Positions 15,929-25,507 of a DNA stretch of 64,000 bases are shown here, piece by piece. The stretch is from Novosphingobium sp. (GTDB taxonomy: Bacteria; Pseudomonadota; Alphaproteobacteria; Sphingomonadales; Sphingomonadaceae), in the NCBI RefSeq assembly GCF_039595395.1, contig NZ_JBCNLP010000006.1:191001-255000 (forward strand), given 5' to 3'. A program made the translations under genes and the position numbers. The notes below the pieces were generated by a model, which had not been told where the DNA came from, ran no database searches, and saw only the letters and a list, made by a program, of their open reading frames with translations. Each line of letters starts with the position of its first letter. The stretch's first letter is position 1.

Positions 15929-16918
15929 CTAGGCGGGGCTCCCCTGCAGGATCGCGGCATAATCTGCCGGATCGACATTGGCGCCCGAGATAACCAGCGC
16001 GAGCGGCGCATCGTCATGCGGCACCTTGCCGTGCAGCAGCGCGGCCAGCGCGACCGATCCGCCCGGCTCGGCGACCAGCTTCAGTGTCTCGAAGGCAAAG
16101 CGCATCGCGGCGCGCACCTCCTCGTCCGTTACCGAGAGGCCGCCCGAGAGCAGGGCATGGTTGATCGGGAAGGTCAGCGCGCCCGGACTGGGTGCCAGCA
16201 GGGCATCGCAGATCGAGCTGGCGCCTGCCGCAACCGTCTCCCGCTGGCCCGAGACCAGCGAACGTGCGGTATCGTCGAAAGCTGCCGGTTCCGCCGCATA
16301 GATGGCGACCGTGGGCGCTGTGGCCTTGATGGCCGTGGCGATCCCGGCGATCAGTCCACCGCCGCCGCAGGTGCAGACGAGCTGACTGATTACGGCACCC
16401 ATCGCCCGCGCCTGATCGAGGATTTCCAGCCCGACCGTGCCCTGACCCGCGATGATGAAGGGATCGTCGAAGGAGGGGACCAGCACCGCGCCGCGCTCCT
16501 GCGCCAGCGCTGTGGCGATCTCCTCGCGCGATTGCGTCAACCGGTCATAGGGCACGATCTGCGCGCCCAGGGCGCGGGTGTTCTCGATCTTGATGCGGGG
16601 CGCGTCAGCGGGCATCACGATGGCAGCGGGCATGCCCAGCAGGCGCGCGGCCGCGGCGACACCTTGCGCATGGTTGCCCGATGACCATGCCACCACCCCT
16701 GCGGCCCGGTCTTCTGCCGCGATCCGGCTGAGGCGGTTGTAGGCGCCGCGAAACTTGAAGGAGCCGGTGTGCTGGGCCCCTTCGAACTTGATCAGCACGC
16801 GGCGACCGGCCAGCCTGTTCAACGCGGCGTTTTCCAGCAGCGGCGTGTAGACCGCAGCCCCCTCGATCTGCGTGGCTGCGCTGCGGATATCGTCGATGGT
16901 GATGGCCAGATCTGTCAT
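15929..16918 (-). CDS. PLP-dependent threonine/serine dehydratase-like enzyme
   Basis: A 329-residue fold-type II PLP enzyme. The PLP Schiff-base lysine is Lys55 in GSFKFRGAY, SSGNHAQGVA follows near residue 80, and the phosphate-binding glycine loop is CTCGGGGLIAG near 182. There is no C-terminal regulatory ACT domain, so it resembles catabolic threonine/serine dehydratases, serine racemases and EutB-type hydroxyectoine dehydratases. The reaction is removal of water and ammonia via an enamine, which links it to RidA at 9580. The M20 gene lies 35 bp upstream, an order also seen in hydroxyectoine loci. The rest of that pathway (DoeA, DoeB, ectABC-type genes) is not seen. Confidence 0.85.
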   Translation of the reverse strand: MTDLAITIDDIRSAATQIEGAAVYTPLLENAALNRLAGRRVLIKFEGAQHTGSFKFRGAYNRLSRIAAEDRAAGVVAWSSGNHAQGVAAAARLLGMPAAIVMPADAPRIKIENTRALGAQIVPYDRLTQSREEIATALAQERGAVLVPSFDDPFIIAGQGTVGLEILDQARAMGAVISQLVCTCGGGGLIAGIATAIKATAPTVAIYAAEPAAFDDTARSLVSGQRETVAAGASSICDALLAPSPGALTFPINHALLSGGLSVTDEEVRAAMRFAFETLKLVAEPGGSVALAALLHGKVPHDDAPLALVISGANVDPADYAAILQGSPA

Positions 16919-16953
16919 GGGATGGGGTTCTTCCGGATGATGGGAGAGGGATG

Positions 16954-18111
16954 TCAGTCGACAGGCAGAAGCGTGCTTGCCAGAGCGGAGAACCAGCCGA
17001 TCCCCGTGCCGATGATGGCATCGTTGAAATCGTAGAAGGGGTTGTGCAGCGGTGGCGGCGATTGCCCCTCGCCCTGTCCCAGCCAGATATAGGCGCCGGG
17101 GCAGCGCTGCAGCATGAAGGCGAAATCCTCCGAGGTGAAGGCCGGGTGAGGGGCCTCCGCCACATCGGGCGTGACCAGTCTGGCGGCGGCGAGGGCCGCT
17201 TGAGCCGCTTGCGGATCGTTGATGGTTGCGGGGTAATAGCGGGTGTAGATCACCTCGATCGCTGTGCCGGTGGCTGTCGCGGTTCCGGCGGCGATCTCGC
17301 GCATCGCGCCCTCGATGATGTCCTGCACCGACGGATTGAAGCTGCGCACGGTGCCGGTCAGCCTGACCTGTGCGGGCATGACGCTGTGGGTCTGGCCGCC
17401 CTCCATCTTGGTGACGGACAGCACCGCCAGCTCCGTGGGCGGCACGCGGCGGGAGACGATCGTGTTGAGCTGGGTGATGACCGACGCCGCCGTCAGGATC
17501 GCATCGGGTGTGTGATGGGGCTGGGCCGCATGGCCGCCCTTGCCGGTGATGACGATCTCGAACCTGTCGCCCGCCGCCATGATCGGGCCCGGCCTGGTGT
17601 GGATGGTGCCCGCAGGCAGGTCGGGCCAGTTGTGAAGCGCGAAGACGGCATCGCAGGGATAGCGATCGAACAGGCCGTCCTCGATCATCGCCTTGGCGCC
17701 GCCGAGGCCTTCTTCCGCTGGCTGGAAGATGAAATGCACGATGCCATCGAAGTGCCCCTGTGTGGCCAGATGCCGTGCCGCGCCCAGCAGCATGGCCGTA
17801 TGCCCGTCATGGCCGCAGCCGTGGAAAATGCCGGGGGCCGTGCTGGCGTGGGCAGGGCAGCCTTCTTCCTGAAAGGGCAGGGCGTCCATGTCGGCGCGCA
17901 GGCCGATGCTGCGCGGCGAGGTGCCGCGACGCAGCGTGCCCACGACACCGGTGCCGCCGATACCGGTCTGAACCTCCATGCCGAGCGCGTTCAGAGCATC
18001 TGCGACGAGCGCCGCCGTTCGATGCTCCTGATAGGCGAGTTCGGGATGCGCGTGAATGTCGCGGCGGATTGCTATTGCGTCGGAGACGATGGTTTCCAGA
18101 TCGTAGGTCAT
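16954..18111 (-). CDS. M20 family amidohydrolase (aminoacylase/hippurate hydrolase-like)
   Basis: A 385-residue metal-dependent amidase that should release an amino acid from an N-acyl derivative. Metal-ligand motifs HAHPELAYQE (near residue 20), RADMDALPF and HGCGHDGHTAML (near 95) are intact, as are QPAEEGLGGAKAMI and the C-terminal SEDFAFMLQ. The start at 18111 (MTYDLE) is preferred over the GTG at 18129, since neither has a perfect ribosome binding site and the family begins close to this point. It is the first gene of the minus-strand catabolic unit. The likely role is to unmask an amino acid that the dehydratase and oxidase then degrade. Confidence 0.85.
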   Translation of the reverse strand: MTYDLETIVSDAIAIRRDIHAHPELAYQEHRTAALVADALNALGMEVQTGIGGTGVVGTLRRGTSPRSIGLRADMDALPFQEEGCPAHASTAPGIFHGCGHDGHTAMLLGAARHLATQGHFDGIVHFIFQPAEEGLGGAKAMIEDGLFDRYPCDAVFALHNWPDLPAGTIHTRPGPIMAAGDRFEIVITGKGGHAAQPHHTPDAILTAASVITQLNTIVSRRVPPTELAVLSVTKMEGGQTHSVMPAQVRLTGTVRSFNPSVQDIIEGAMREIAAGTATATGTAIEVIYTRYYPATINDPQAAQAALAAARLVTPDVAEAPHPAFTSEDFAFMLQRCPGAYIWLGQGEGQSPPPLHNPFYDFNDAIIGTGIGWFSALASTLLPVD

Positions 18112-18544
18112 GCCTCTTCTCGTCCTCACGCTGCTCGGGCAGTTTCAAAGCCTGAATGCGGCCGCTGCCAGAGGGATAGTGCGGAACTTGCGGAATGAAA
18201 TTTCGTAAGAGCAGGACAATTTGGTACCATCTGCCACTATGGCCGTGGAGCCCGCAGGATCGATTGATGGCGGCTTTCGATGCTCGCTGTGGTTTGGCAC
18301 ATCCCTGCCTCTCCGCCGCTCTGGTGCAGGAGTCGCCTTTGGCGACCGCGACAAACGGCTCGATCCCGTCCCGGTTCGGCCTTGATTATTCCAGATATGG
18401 TATAATGATTTCCAGATATCGCCCTTTATCTCAAGGACCGGCTTTGGGTAAAGCTGCAAGAACAGAACAGTCGGCAGGGGCCCATGATCCGATCGAGGCT
18501 TGTCGCACCGCCGCACCATGCCGTCTCCGAAAGGGAAGCTTGAG
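18112..18544. other. Divergent control region between M20 amidohydrolase and formaldehyde dehydrogenase
   Basis: A 433-bp stretch with no credible gene. GC content drops around 18380-18420, where a direct repeat and a TATAAT box lie. GAAATTTC at 18197-18204 is a short palindrome on the M20 side. AAGGGAAGC before 18545 is the ribosome binding site of the dehydrogenase. The open frame 18145-18669 on the minus strand reads into the dehydrogenase gene and has no recognisable domain. Confidence 0.5.
18389..18419 (+). promoter_or_regulatory. Candidate operator: TTCCAGATAT direct repeats flanking a TATAAT box
   Basis: TTCCAGATAT is at 18389-18398 and 18410-18419, a 21-bp period (two helical turns), with a perfect TATAAT at 18401-18406 between the copies. 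No good -35 lies 16-18 bp upstream, which fits an activator-dependent promoter or a repressor covering the -10 box. It is about 125 bp before the formaldehyde dehydrogenase start. Confidence 0.55.
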
Positions 18545-19663
<1,119 letters not shown>

Positions 19664-19664
<1 letters not shown>

Positions 19665-20065
19665 TGAGCGCGCTCGCCCTGCTGGAGCGTTACTATGCCG
19701 CCTTCAACGCCGGAGACAGGCCCGCCATGCTGGCCTGCCTGACCGAGGATGTGGCGCATGACATCAACCAGGGCGAGCGCCAGACGGGCAAGGCGGCTTT
19801 CACGGCTTTCCTCGCCCATATGGACCGCTGCTACGCCGAGCAACTGAGCGACATCACCCTGATGGAGCATGCCGATGGCCTGCGGGCGGCGGCGGAATTC
19901 ACCGTCCATGGCCAGTATCTGGTCACCGACGAGGGTCTGCCCGAGGCCAGCGGCCAGCGCTACGTCCTGCCCGCCGGCGCCTTCTTCGCCTTGCGCGAAG
20001 GGCTGATCTCGCGGGTGAGCCTTTACTACAATCTGCCCGAATGGGTCCGGCAGGTAAGCCTTTGA
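19664..20065 (+). CDS. NTF2-like (SnoaL/ketosteroid isomerase-like) protein
   Basis: A small cone-shaped-fold protein of 133 residues: LALLERYYAAFNAGDRPAMLACLTEDVAHDIN at the start, GREEL-type body and AEFTVHGQYLVTDEGLPEASGQRYVLPAGAFFALREGLISRVSLYYN at the end. The ATG at 19664 overlaps the stop of the preceding dehydrogenase frame (TGATG), which shows they were a translated unit. Similar proteins often sit between the glutathione-dependent formaldehyde genes of alphaproteobacteria, but no reaction is established for them. A role in handling the glutathione adduct or an isomerisation is conjecture from position only. Confidence 0.7.
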
Positions 20066-20104
20066 TCCCACCGAGCTTGCGCTCGCTGATGATGGAGAAT
20101 GACA

Positions 20105-20506
20105 ATGGCAGTGATTTCCGGTGACGGCGTGTTCAGCCATGTGTTTATCGGCGCGGCCGACGTCGATGTCTCGACGCGTTTCTATGATGCGACGCTGGGC
20201 GCTTTGGGCGTGAAGAACCTCGGGCCCTTCGGCAGCGGGTGGGTGCTTTACGGCAAGGACAAGCCCGCTTTCATCATCGCCAAGCCGGGCAACGGCGAAG
20301 CCCCCTCGGGCAATGGCGTGACCATCGGTTTCGCCGCCGCCACACCCGCGCAGGTTGATGCCTTCCACGCCGCCGGTCTCGCCCATGGCGGCAGCGACGA
20401 GGGCGCTCCGGGCGCGCGCGGCCATCTGCCCGGCGCCTATGCCGCCTATCTGCGCGATCCGGCTGGCAACAAGGTCGTGTCCTACGCCTTCACCGACGGG
20501 AACTGA
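20105..20506 (+). CDS. VOC (glyoxalase/dioxygenase-fold) family protein
   Basis: A protein of 133 residues with one VOC domain: FSHVFIGAADVDVSTRFYDATLGALGVK at the N-terminus and YAAYLRDPAGNKVVSYAF at the C-terminus. The conserved His and Glu metal ligands of true glyoxalases are only partly visible: His14 is present but no clear Glu occurs at the end. The start at 20105 is chosen because GGAG lies seven bases upstream; 20099 is too close. It lies between the NTF2-like gene and fghA in the formaldehyde module. A glutathione-adduct binding role is plausible and unproven. Confidence 0.75.
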   Translation: MAVISGDGVFSHVFIGAADVDVSTRFYDATLGALGVKNLGPFGSGWVLYGKDKPAFIIAKPGNGEAPSGNGVTIGFAAATPAQVDAFHAAGLAHGGSDEGAPGARGHLPGAYAAYLRDPAGNKVVSYAFTDGN

Positions 20507-20514
20507 CGCGCGGC

Positions 20515-21351
20515 ATGGAACAGATCAGCCTTCATCATGCCTTTGGCGGCGCTCAGGGCGTCTACACCCATGCCTCTGCCGTGTGCGGCGTGGACATGAC
20601 CTTCTCGGTCTATGTCCCGCCCCATGCGCCGGGGGCGCGGCTGCCGGTGGTGTGGTATCTCTCGGGCCTGACCTGCACCCATGCCAATGTCACCGAAAAG
20701 GGCGAATTCCGGCGTGCCTGCGCGCAGCTCGGCCTGATCTTCGTGGCGCCCGATACGTCTCCGCGCGGCGAAGGTGTGCCCGACGACGCGGAGGGCGCCT
20801 ATGATTTCGGCCTCGGCGCGGGCTTCTATGTCGATGCGACGCAGGCGCCCTTCGACCGGCATTACCGCATGTGGAGCTATGTCACGCAGGAACTGCCCGC
20901 GCTGATCGCGGCGCATTTTCCGGCGGATATGGCTCGCCAGTCGATCATGGGGCACAGCATGGGCGGCCATGGCGCCCTGACCATCGGCCTGACCTATCCG
21001 GAGCGTTATAAGGCGGTGTCGGCTTTCGCGCCCATCGTGGCGCCATCGCAGGTGCCCTGGGGGCACAAGGCGCTGGGTGGCTATCTGGGGCAGGATCGCG
21101 AGGCATGGCGCCGCCACGATGCGGTTGCCTTGATCGAGGATGGCGCGCGCCTGCCCGATCTGCTCGTCGATCAGGGCGAGGCCGACCAGTTTCTGGCCGG
21201 GCAGCTTCGCACCGATCTGCTGCGCGATGTCTGCGCCCGCACCGGGCAGCAGGCCACCATCCGCAACCATGCGGGCTATGACCATTCCTATTATTTCATC
21301 GCGAGCTTTATGGCCGATCATCTCGCCTGGCACGCCGAACGTATGCGCTGA
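20515..21351 (+). CDS. fghA: S-formylglutathione hydrolase
   Basis: A cytoplasmic serine hydrolase of the esterase D family, 278 residues, splitting S-formylglutathione into formate and glutathione. This is the second step of glutathione-dependent formaldehyde oxidation. The nucleophile is Ser148 in GHSMGGHGALTIGL, the oxyanion region is WYLSGLTCTHANVTEKGEF (48-65), and His is in NHAGYDHSYYFIASF near residue 255. APDTSPRGEGVPDD matches characterised FghA proteins. It starts eight bases after the VOC gene. It is intact, in contrast to the frameshifted dehydrogenase that makes its substrate. Confidence 0.93.
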   Translation: MEQISLHHAFGGAQGVYTHASAVCGVDMTFSVYVPPHAPGARLPVVWYLSGLTCTHANVTEKGEFRRACAQLGLIFVAPDTSPRGEGVPDDAEGAYDFGLGAGFYVDATQAPFDRHYRMWSYVTQELPALIAAHFPADMARQSIMGHSMGGHGALTIGLTYPERYKAVSAFAPIVAPSQVPWGHKALGGYLGQDREAWRRHDAVALIEDGARLPDLLVDQGEADQFLAGQLRTDLLRDVCARTGQQATIRNHAGYDHSYYFIASFMADHLAWHAERMR

Positions 21352-21366
21352 CCGGGGGAGGGATTT

Positions 21367-21684
21367 ATGGCCAATCTTTATGTGATCGATCATGCCGGGG
21401 TGGAAACACAGGTCTCGGCAGCGCCGGGCATCACCCTGATGGAGGTGCTGCGCGACCATGGTTTCGACGATCTGCTGGCGCTGTGTGGCGGCTGCTGTTC
21501 CTGCGCCACCTGCCATGTCTTCGTCGAATCCGGCCCGGACAGCATGAAGACCCCGGCCAGCGAGGATGAGGCCGATCTGCTCGAAAGCTCGCTTCATCGT
21601 CAGGATCATTCGCGGCTGTCTTGCCAGATCACCATCACCGAGGACCTCGATGCCATTCGGGTCCGCCTCGCCCCCGCCGACTGA
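21367..21684 (+). CDS. [2Fe-2S] ferredoxin, adrenodoxin/putidaredoxin type
   Basis: An electron carrier of 105 residues. Cluster ligands are Cys40, Cys46 and Cys49 (C-x5-C-x2-C, inside LCGGCCSCATCHVFV) and Cys86 in RLSCQITI. EDEADLLESSLHRQDHSRLSCQI is typical of ferredoxins serving cytochrome P450s or Rieske oxygenases. The ribosome binding site GGGAGGG is strong. The matching reductase starts 15 bases later. No P450 or oxygenase is in the window, so the terminal acceptor lies elsewhere. Confidence 0.9.
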   Translation: MANLYVIDHAGVETQVSAAPGITLMEVLRDHGFDDLLALCGGCCSCATCHVFVESGPDSMKTPASEDEADLLESSLHRQDHSRLSCQITITEDLDAIRVRLAPAD

Positions 21685-21699
21685 GAGGTTTTGATACCC

Positions 21700-22929
21700 A
21701 TGGTGCAATCCTATGATGTGATCATCGTCGGCGGCGGTCACGGCGGCGCGCAGACCGCGATTGCCTTGCGGCAGCATGGTTTTACCGGCTCGATCGCGAT
21801 TGTCGGGGAAGAGGTGGAGCTGCCTTACGAAAGGCCGCTGCTCTCGAAGGAGTATTTCTCGGGCGAGAAGGTGCGGGAGCGGCTGTTCATCCGCCCGGAA
21901 GCCTTCTGGCAGGACAAGAGCATCACCCTGATCACCGGCGAAAGGGTGGTGTCGGTTGATGCCGGGGCGCACAGCATCGCCACCGCCGCTGGCCGCAGCT
22001 TTGCCTACGGCAAGCTGGTCTGGGCCGCCGGAGGGGCGCCCCGTCGCCTGCCGCTGGAGAAGGGCGATGCCGCCAATGTGCTGGCCATCCGGACGCTGGC
22101 CGATGCGGATCGCTTGAGGGATGCGGCGGTTGCGGCGGAAAATGTGGTGATCATCGGCGGCGGCTATATCGGGCTGGAAGCCGCCGCCGTGCTGACCAAG
22201 GCCGGCAAGCAGGTGACCCTGCTGGAGATGCAGGACCGGGTGCTGGCGCGCGCCGCCGGTGAGGCTCTGTCGCGCTTTGTCGAGCAGACCCATCGGGCGC
22301 ATGGCGTCGATCTGCGCCTCGGCATCGGGATCGAGGCGCTAGAAGGCGAGGCTCTCGTCACCGGTGTGCGCCTGTCGGATGGGGAGGTGATCCCTTGCGA
22401 TTTGCTGATCGTCGGCATCGGCATCGTGCCCGAAGTCGCGCCGCTGGAGGCTGCCGGGGCGGTGGTGGGCAATGGCGTGCTGGTCGATGAGCGTTGCGCC
22501 ACCAGCCTTGCCGACATCTATGCCATCGGCGATCTGGCCGCCCATGCCAACAGCTTTGCCGAGGGCGCGACGGTTCGGCTGGAATCGGTGCAGAATGCGG
22601 TGGATATGGCGATCACCGTGGCGCGCACCATCGCCGGGGCCGAGGCGACCTATGCTGCTTTGCCATGGTTCTGGTCAAACCAGTATGATCTGAAAATCCA
22701 GACCATCGGCCTGTCGGCGGGGCATGATGCCTTTATCCTCCGGGGCGATCCGGAGGCGGGGGGCTTTTCCATCCTCTACACGCGGGGCGGCAAGGTGATC
22801 GCGCTGGATTGCGTGAACATGGCTCGGGATTTCATTCAGGGCCGGGGCCTGATCACGTCCGGAGCGATGATCGCTCCAGAGGTGCTGGCCGATCCGGCGG
22901 TGCCGCTCAAGACGCTGGTTCCGCAATAA
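21700..22929 (+). CDS. FAD-dependent ferredoxin reductase
   Basis: An NAD(P)H-ferredoxin reductase of the putidaredoxin/rhodocoxin reductase type, 409 residues. FAD fold VIIVGGGHGGAQTAIALRQHG at the N-terminus, NAD fold VVIIGGGYIGLEAAAVL near 150, the second FAD motif IYAIGDLAAHAN near 270 and the C-terminal FWSNQYDLKIQTIGLSAGHD are all present. The ATG at 21700 is preferred over the TTG at 21691 because GAGAGG lies 11 bases before it. It pairs with the ferredoxin just upstream to feed electrons to an oxygenase, perhaps a demethylating one given the formaldehyde genes. Confidence 0.9.
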   Translation: MVQSYDVIIVGGGHGGAQTAIALRQHGFTGSIAIVGEEVELPYERPLLSKEYFSGEKVRERLFIRPEAFWQDKSITLITGERVVSVDAGAHSIATAAGRSFAYGKLVWAAGGAPRRLPLEKGDAANVLAIRTLADADRLRDAAVAAENVVIIGGGYIGLEAAAVLTKAGKQVTLLEMQDRVLARAAGEALSRFVEQTHRAHGVDLRLGIGIEALEGEALVTGVRLSDGEVIPCDLLIVGIGIVPEVAPLEAAGAVVGNGVLVDERCATSLADIYAIGDLAAHANSFAEGATVRLESVQNAVDMAITVARTIAGAEATYAALPWFWSNQYDLKIQTIGLSAGHDAFILRGDPEAGGFSILYTRGGKVIALDCVNMARDFIQGRGLITSGAMIAPEVLADPAVPLKTLVPQ

Positions 22930-22946
22930 GGCGGCGGGCGTTTGCG

Positions 22947-23780
22947 TTAAGGTGCGGGCGGTTGTTGATCGGTGGGTGTTTCATCCATCGATCCAATGGT
23001 TTCGATCACGGTTACGCCATGCTGCTCGCATGCCGCCCTCAGTCCCTCGTCCACAATGCGGTCGCAGACGTAGAAGTCGATCTCTTCCATGCCGCAGACC
23101 CGCACCGGCGCCGAGCGGTCTTCCTTCGAGGAATCCGCCACCAGAATGACCTTGCGGGCGTTGCGGATGATCGTCTGCGAAACCTCCACCTCATCGATCG
23201 CGAAGTCGAGCAGCGTGCCGTCCGGGGCCAACGCGGAAATGCCGATCAGCGCGTAATCGACGCGGAAGTTCTCGATAAAGCGCATCGCCAGCGCGCCGAC
23301 CACCGCGCGGTCCTCGGTCCGCACCTTGCCACCGACGCAGACCAGATCGACCGAGCCGTGATTGCTGAGCGCATCGACCACATTGAGATTGTTCGAAATC
23401 ACCATCAGATCGCGGTGATGGCTGAAATTGGCGGCCACCGCCTCGGTGGTGGTGCCGATGTTGATGAACAGCGATGAGCCATCCGGGATCAGCGCCGCCG
23501 CCGCCGCGCCGATGCGCGCCTTGGCATGGGCCGCCACGGCGCGGCGGGTGTCATAGGCCAGATTGCTGACGCCTGAGGCGATCATCGCCCCGCCGTGAAT
23601 GCGCGAGAGCAGGGCCTGATCGGCCAGCACATTGAGGTCGCGGCGGATCGTCTGGGGCGTGACGGCAAGGCGCTCGGCCAGATCCTCCACGGCGACGCTG
23701 CCTGCGTTGCGGGCGATTTCCAGAATGCGCGCGCGGCGGCGGGCGACCGCATCGTCCTGACTGTCCGTCACTGTGTTCAC
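22947..23780 (-). CDS. glpR: DeoR-family transcriptional regulator, glycerol regulon repressor
   Basis: A 277-residue repressor. The DeoR helix-turn-helix is at about 18-70 (RRARILEIARNAGSVAVEDLAERL, VTPQTIRRDLNVL, LSRIHGGAM), followed by the sugar-phosphate sensor domain (LFINIGTTTEAVAANF, then KVILVADSSKEDRSAPVRV). The GTG at 23780 has an excellent AAGGAGG site. It is downstream of glpD on the same strand, and glpF-glpK are divergent. The expected inducer for this family is glycerol 3-phosphate, and targets should be the CGAAA-containing repeats in the glpD-glpF gap. Confidence 0.9.
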   Translation of the reverse strand: MNTVTDSQDDAVARRRARILEIARNAGSVAVEDLAERLAVTPQTIRRDLNVLADQALLSRIHGGAMIASGVSNLAYDTRRAVAAHAKARIGAAAAALIPDGSSLFINIGTTTEAVAANFSHHRDLMVISNNLNVVDALSNHGSVDLVCVGGKVRTEDRAVVGALAMRFIENFRVDYALIGISALAPDGTLLDFAIDEVEVSQTIIRNARKVILVADSSKEDRSAPVRVCGMEEIDFYVCDRIVDEGLRAACEQHGVTVIETIGSMDETPTDQQPPAP

Positions 23781-23825
23781 CGGCGCCTCCTTGCCACCTT
23801 GGCCTTAGCCTGCGTGACGCTCAGG

Positions 23826-25346
23826 TCAATTGCCTGCCAGATAGGCCTCCAGCGCCTGCGCCGTGCCTTCCGGCACATGCAGCCCCAGCTTGCTGCGGCG
23901 ATAGAGAATGTCCTGCGCGCTGCGGGCCCATTCGTGCCGGACGAGATAATCGACCTCGCCGGTGTGCAGGCCCCCGCCCAGATCAGGGCCGAGATCGCCC
24001 GGCGTCTTGGCCGTACCCAGCAGATCGAGGGCGCGTGTGCCATAGGCGCGGGCCAGACGATGCAGCAGCGCGGGATCAAGCTGCGGATAGCGGGAGACCA
24101 GTGCCGCCACAAAGCCATCGAAATCGCCATCCGGCAGGTCTCCGCCCGGCAGGGTGGCCCCGGCGGTCCATGGCGCGCCGGCTTGCGGGAAGAGCGGCGC
24201 GATATGCTCCATCGCGTGTTCGGCCAGCTTGCGATAGGTGGTGATCTTGCCGCCGAAGACGCTGAGCATCGGGGCCCGGCTCTCGCTCTGGTCGAAATCC
24301 AGCACATAGTCGCGCGTCACCGCCGAGGCATTGGCGGCATGGTCGTCGTAAAGCGGGCGGATACCGGCATAGCTCCACACGATGTCGGCGGGGGAGACGT
24401 TGCGTTCGAAATAGCGGTTCACCGTCTCGCAGAGATAGTCGATCTCGCCCTGGCTGATCTCGGCCTTGCCGGGGGGGGCGTTCCATGGCTCGTCGGTGGT
24501 GCCAATCAGGGTGAAGTGCTGCTCATAGGGGATGGCGAAAACGATGCGGCGGTCCGGGTTCTGCAGCATGAAGGCATGGTCGCCCTCATAGAGGCGCGGC
24601 ACCACGATATGGCTGCCCTTGATCAGCCGCACGCCGCGATCATTGCGCGCCCGGCCCAGTGTGCGCAGCACGGCATCGACCCATGGGCCTGCCGCATTGA
24701 CCAGCACTTTCGCCCGCACCTGACGCGGGCCAGTCTCATCTTCGATGGTGGCGAGCCACTGATCGCCTGCGGATTGCGCTTCGACCAGACGGGTGCGTGT
24801 GCGGATGTCCGCCCCGCGCGCCGCCGCATCCATCGCATTGAGCACGACCAGGCGGCTGTCCTGCACCCAGCAGTCGGAATAGACGAAAGCGCTGCCTTTT
24901 CCTTTGGCGCCACGCTTCAGGCCACTGCCTTGCGGCGCGCGGTCGAGATCCAGCCTTTCCGTGCCGGGCAGCTTTTTTCGACCACCCAGATGATCGTAGA
25001 GAAACAGGCCCAACCGCACCATCCACGCCGGGCGCGGCGACTGCGACTGAGGCAGCACGAAACGCAGCGGCCAGATGATGTGCGGGGCCATGCCCAGCAG
25101 CCGCTCGCGCTCGATCAGTGCCTCGCGCACCAGACGGAACTCGTAATACTCCAGATAGCGCAGCCCGCCATGGATCAGCTTGGTGCTGGCCGAGGAGGTG
25201 TGGCTGGCCAGATCCTCGGCCTCGACCAGCAGCACCGACAGGCCGCGCCCCGCCGCATCGCGCGCGATCCCCGCGCCATTAACCCCGCCGCCCACGATCA
25301 GCAGATCGTAGACCGGTTCGGGGCTCTGGGGCGGGGGTATGGCCAT
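23826..25346 (-). CDS. glpD: Aerobic glycerol-3-phosphate dehydrogenase
   Basis: A membrane-associated flavoenzyme oxidising glycerol 3-phosphate to dihydroxyacetone phosphate and passing electrons to quinone. 506 residues, normal length. Seen: YDLLIVGGGVNGAGIARDAAGRGLSV (FAD fold), STKLIHGGLRYLEYYEFRLV, VNAAGPWVD, GTTDEPW and SVFGGKITTYRKLAEHAME, all diagnostic. It begins 161 bp from glpF, on the opposite strand, and is followed by glpR after 45 bp, so glpD-glpR probably form one transcript. A candidate promoter lies at 25391-25419. Confidence 0.95.
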   Translation of the reverse strand: MAIPPPQSPEPVYDLLIVGGGVNGAGIARDAAGRGLSVLLVEAEDLASHTSSASTKLIHGGLRYLEYYEFRLVREALIERERLLGMAPHIIWPLRFVLPQSQSPRPAWMVRLGLFLYDHLGGRKKLPGTERLDLDRAPQGSGLKRGAKGKGSAFVYSDCWVQDSRLVVLNAMDAAARGADIRTRTRLVEAQSAGDQWLATIEDETGPRQVRAKVLVNAAGPWVDAVLRTLGRARNDRGVRLIKGSHIVVPRLYEGDHAFMLQNPDRRIVFAIPYEQHFTLIGTTDEPWNAPPGKAEISQGEIDYLCETVNRYFERNVSPADIVWSYAGIRPLYDDHAANASAVTRDYVLDFDQSESRAPMLSVFGGKITTYRKLAEHAMEHIAPLFPQAGAPWTAGATLPGGDLPDGDFDGFVAALVSRYPQLDPALLHRLARAYGTRALDLLGTAKTPGDLGPDLGGGLHTGEVDYLVRHEWARSAQDILYRRSKLGLHVPEGTAQALEAYLAGN

Positions 25347-25359
25347 GGTGCGTCTCTTT

Positions 25360-25425
25360 CGAAAGTGAGTCCGTTCAATGTTCGAATGCGAAAATATGAT
25401 CGCAATAACGAAAATGCAAACGAAA
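25360..25425. promoter_or_regulatory. Candidate GlpR operator array
   Basis: CGAAA half-sites occur at 25360, 25389, 25409 and 25421 on the plus strand. The second and third lie in CGAAAAT repeats exactly 20 bp apart, and TTCG strings lie opposite at 25358 and 25381. Known GlpR operators in other proteobacteria contain TTCG/CGAA half-sites. The array lies between divergent glpD and glpF and could control both. Confidence 0.55.
25391..25419 (-). promoter_or_regulatory. Candidate glpD promoter
   Basis: On the minus strand TTGCAT (25414-25419) and TATTTT (25391-25396) are separated by exactly 17 bp, a fair sigma-70 match in an AT-rich patch. It ends about 45 bp before the glpD ATG and is covered by the CGAAA repeats that probably bind GlpR. 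Confidence 0.6.
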
Positions 25426-25507
25426 CTGTTGACGCTGGCGCGAAAGCGTGAGCAGATGGCCGAAGCAGGCGAAAACGCCCCGTTGGATGCATCGTGAGAG
25501 GATGGGC

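Noticed and set aside
15929..18111. Ectoine/hydroxyectoine degradation operon
   Set aside because: The dehydratase and hydrolase order is reminiscent of it, but the hydrolase is M20 with the hippurate-hydrolase motif and the signature DoeA/DoeB-type and transporter genes are missing.
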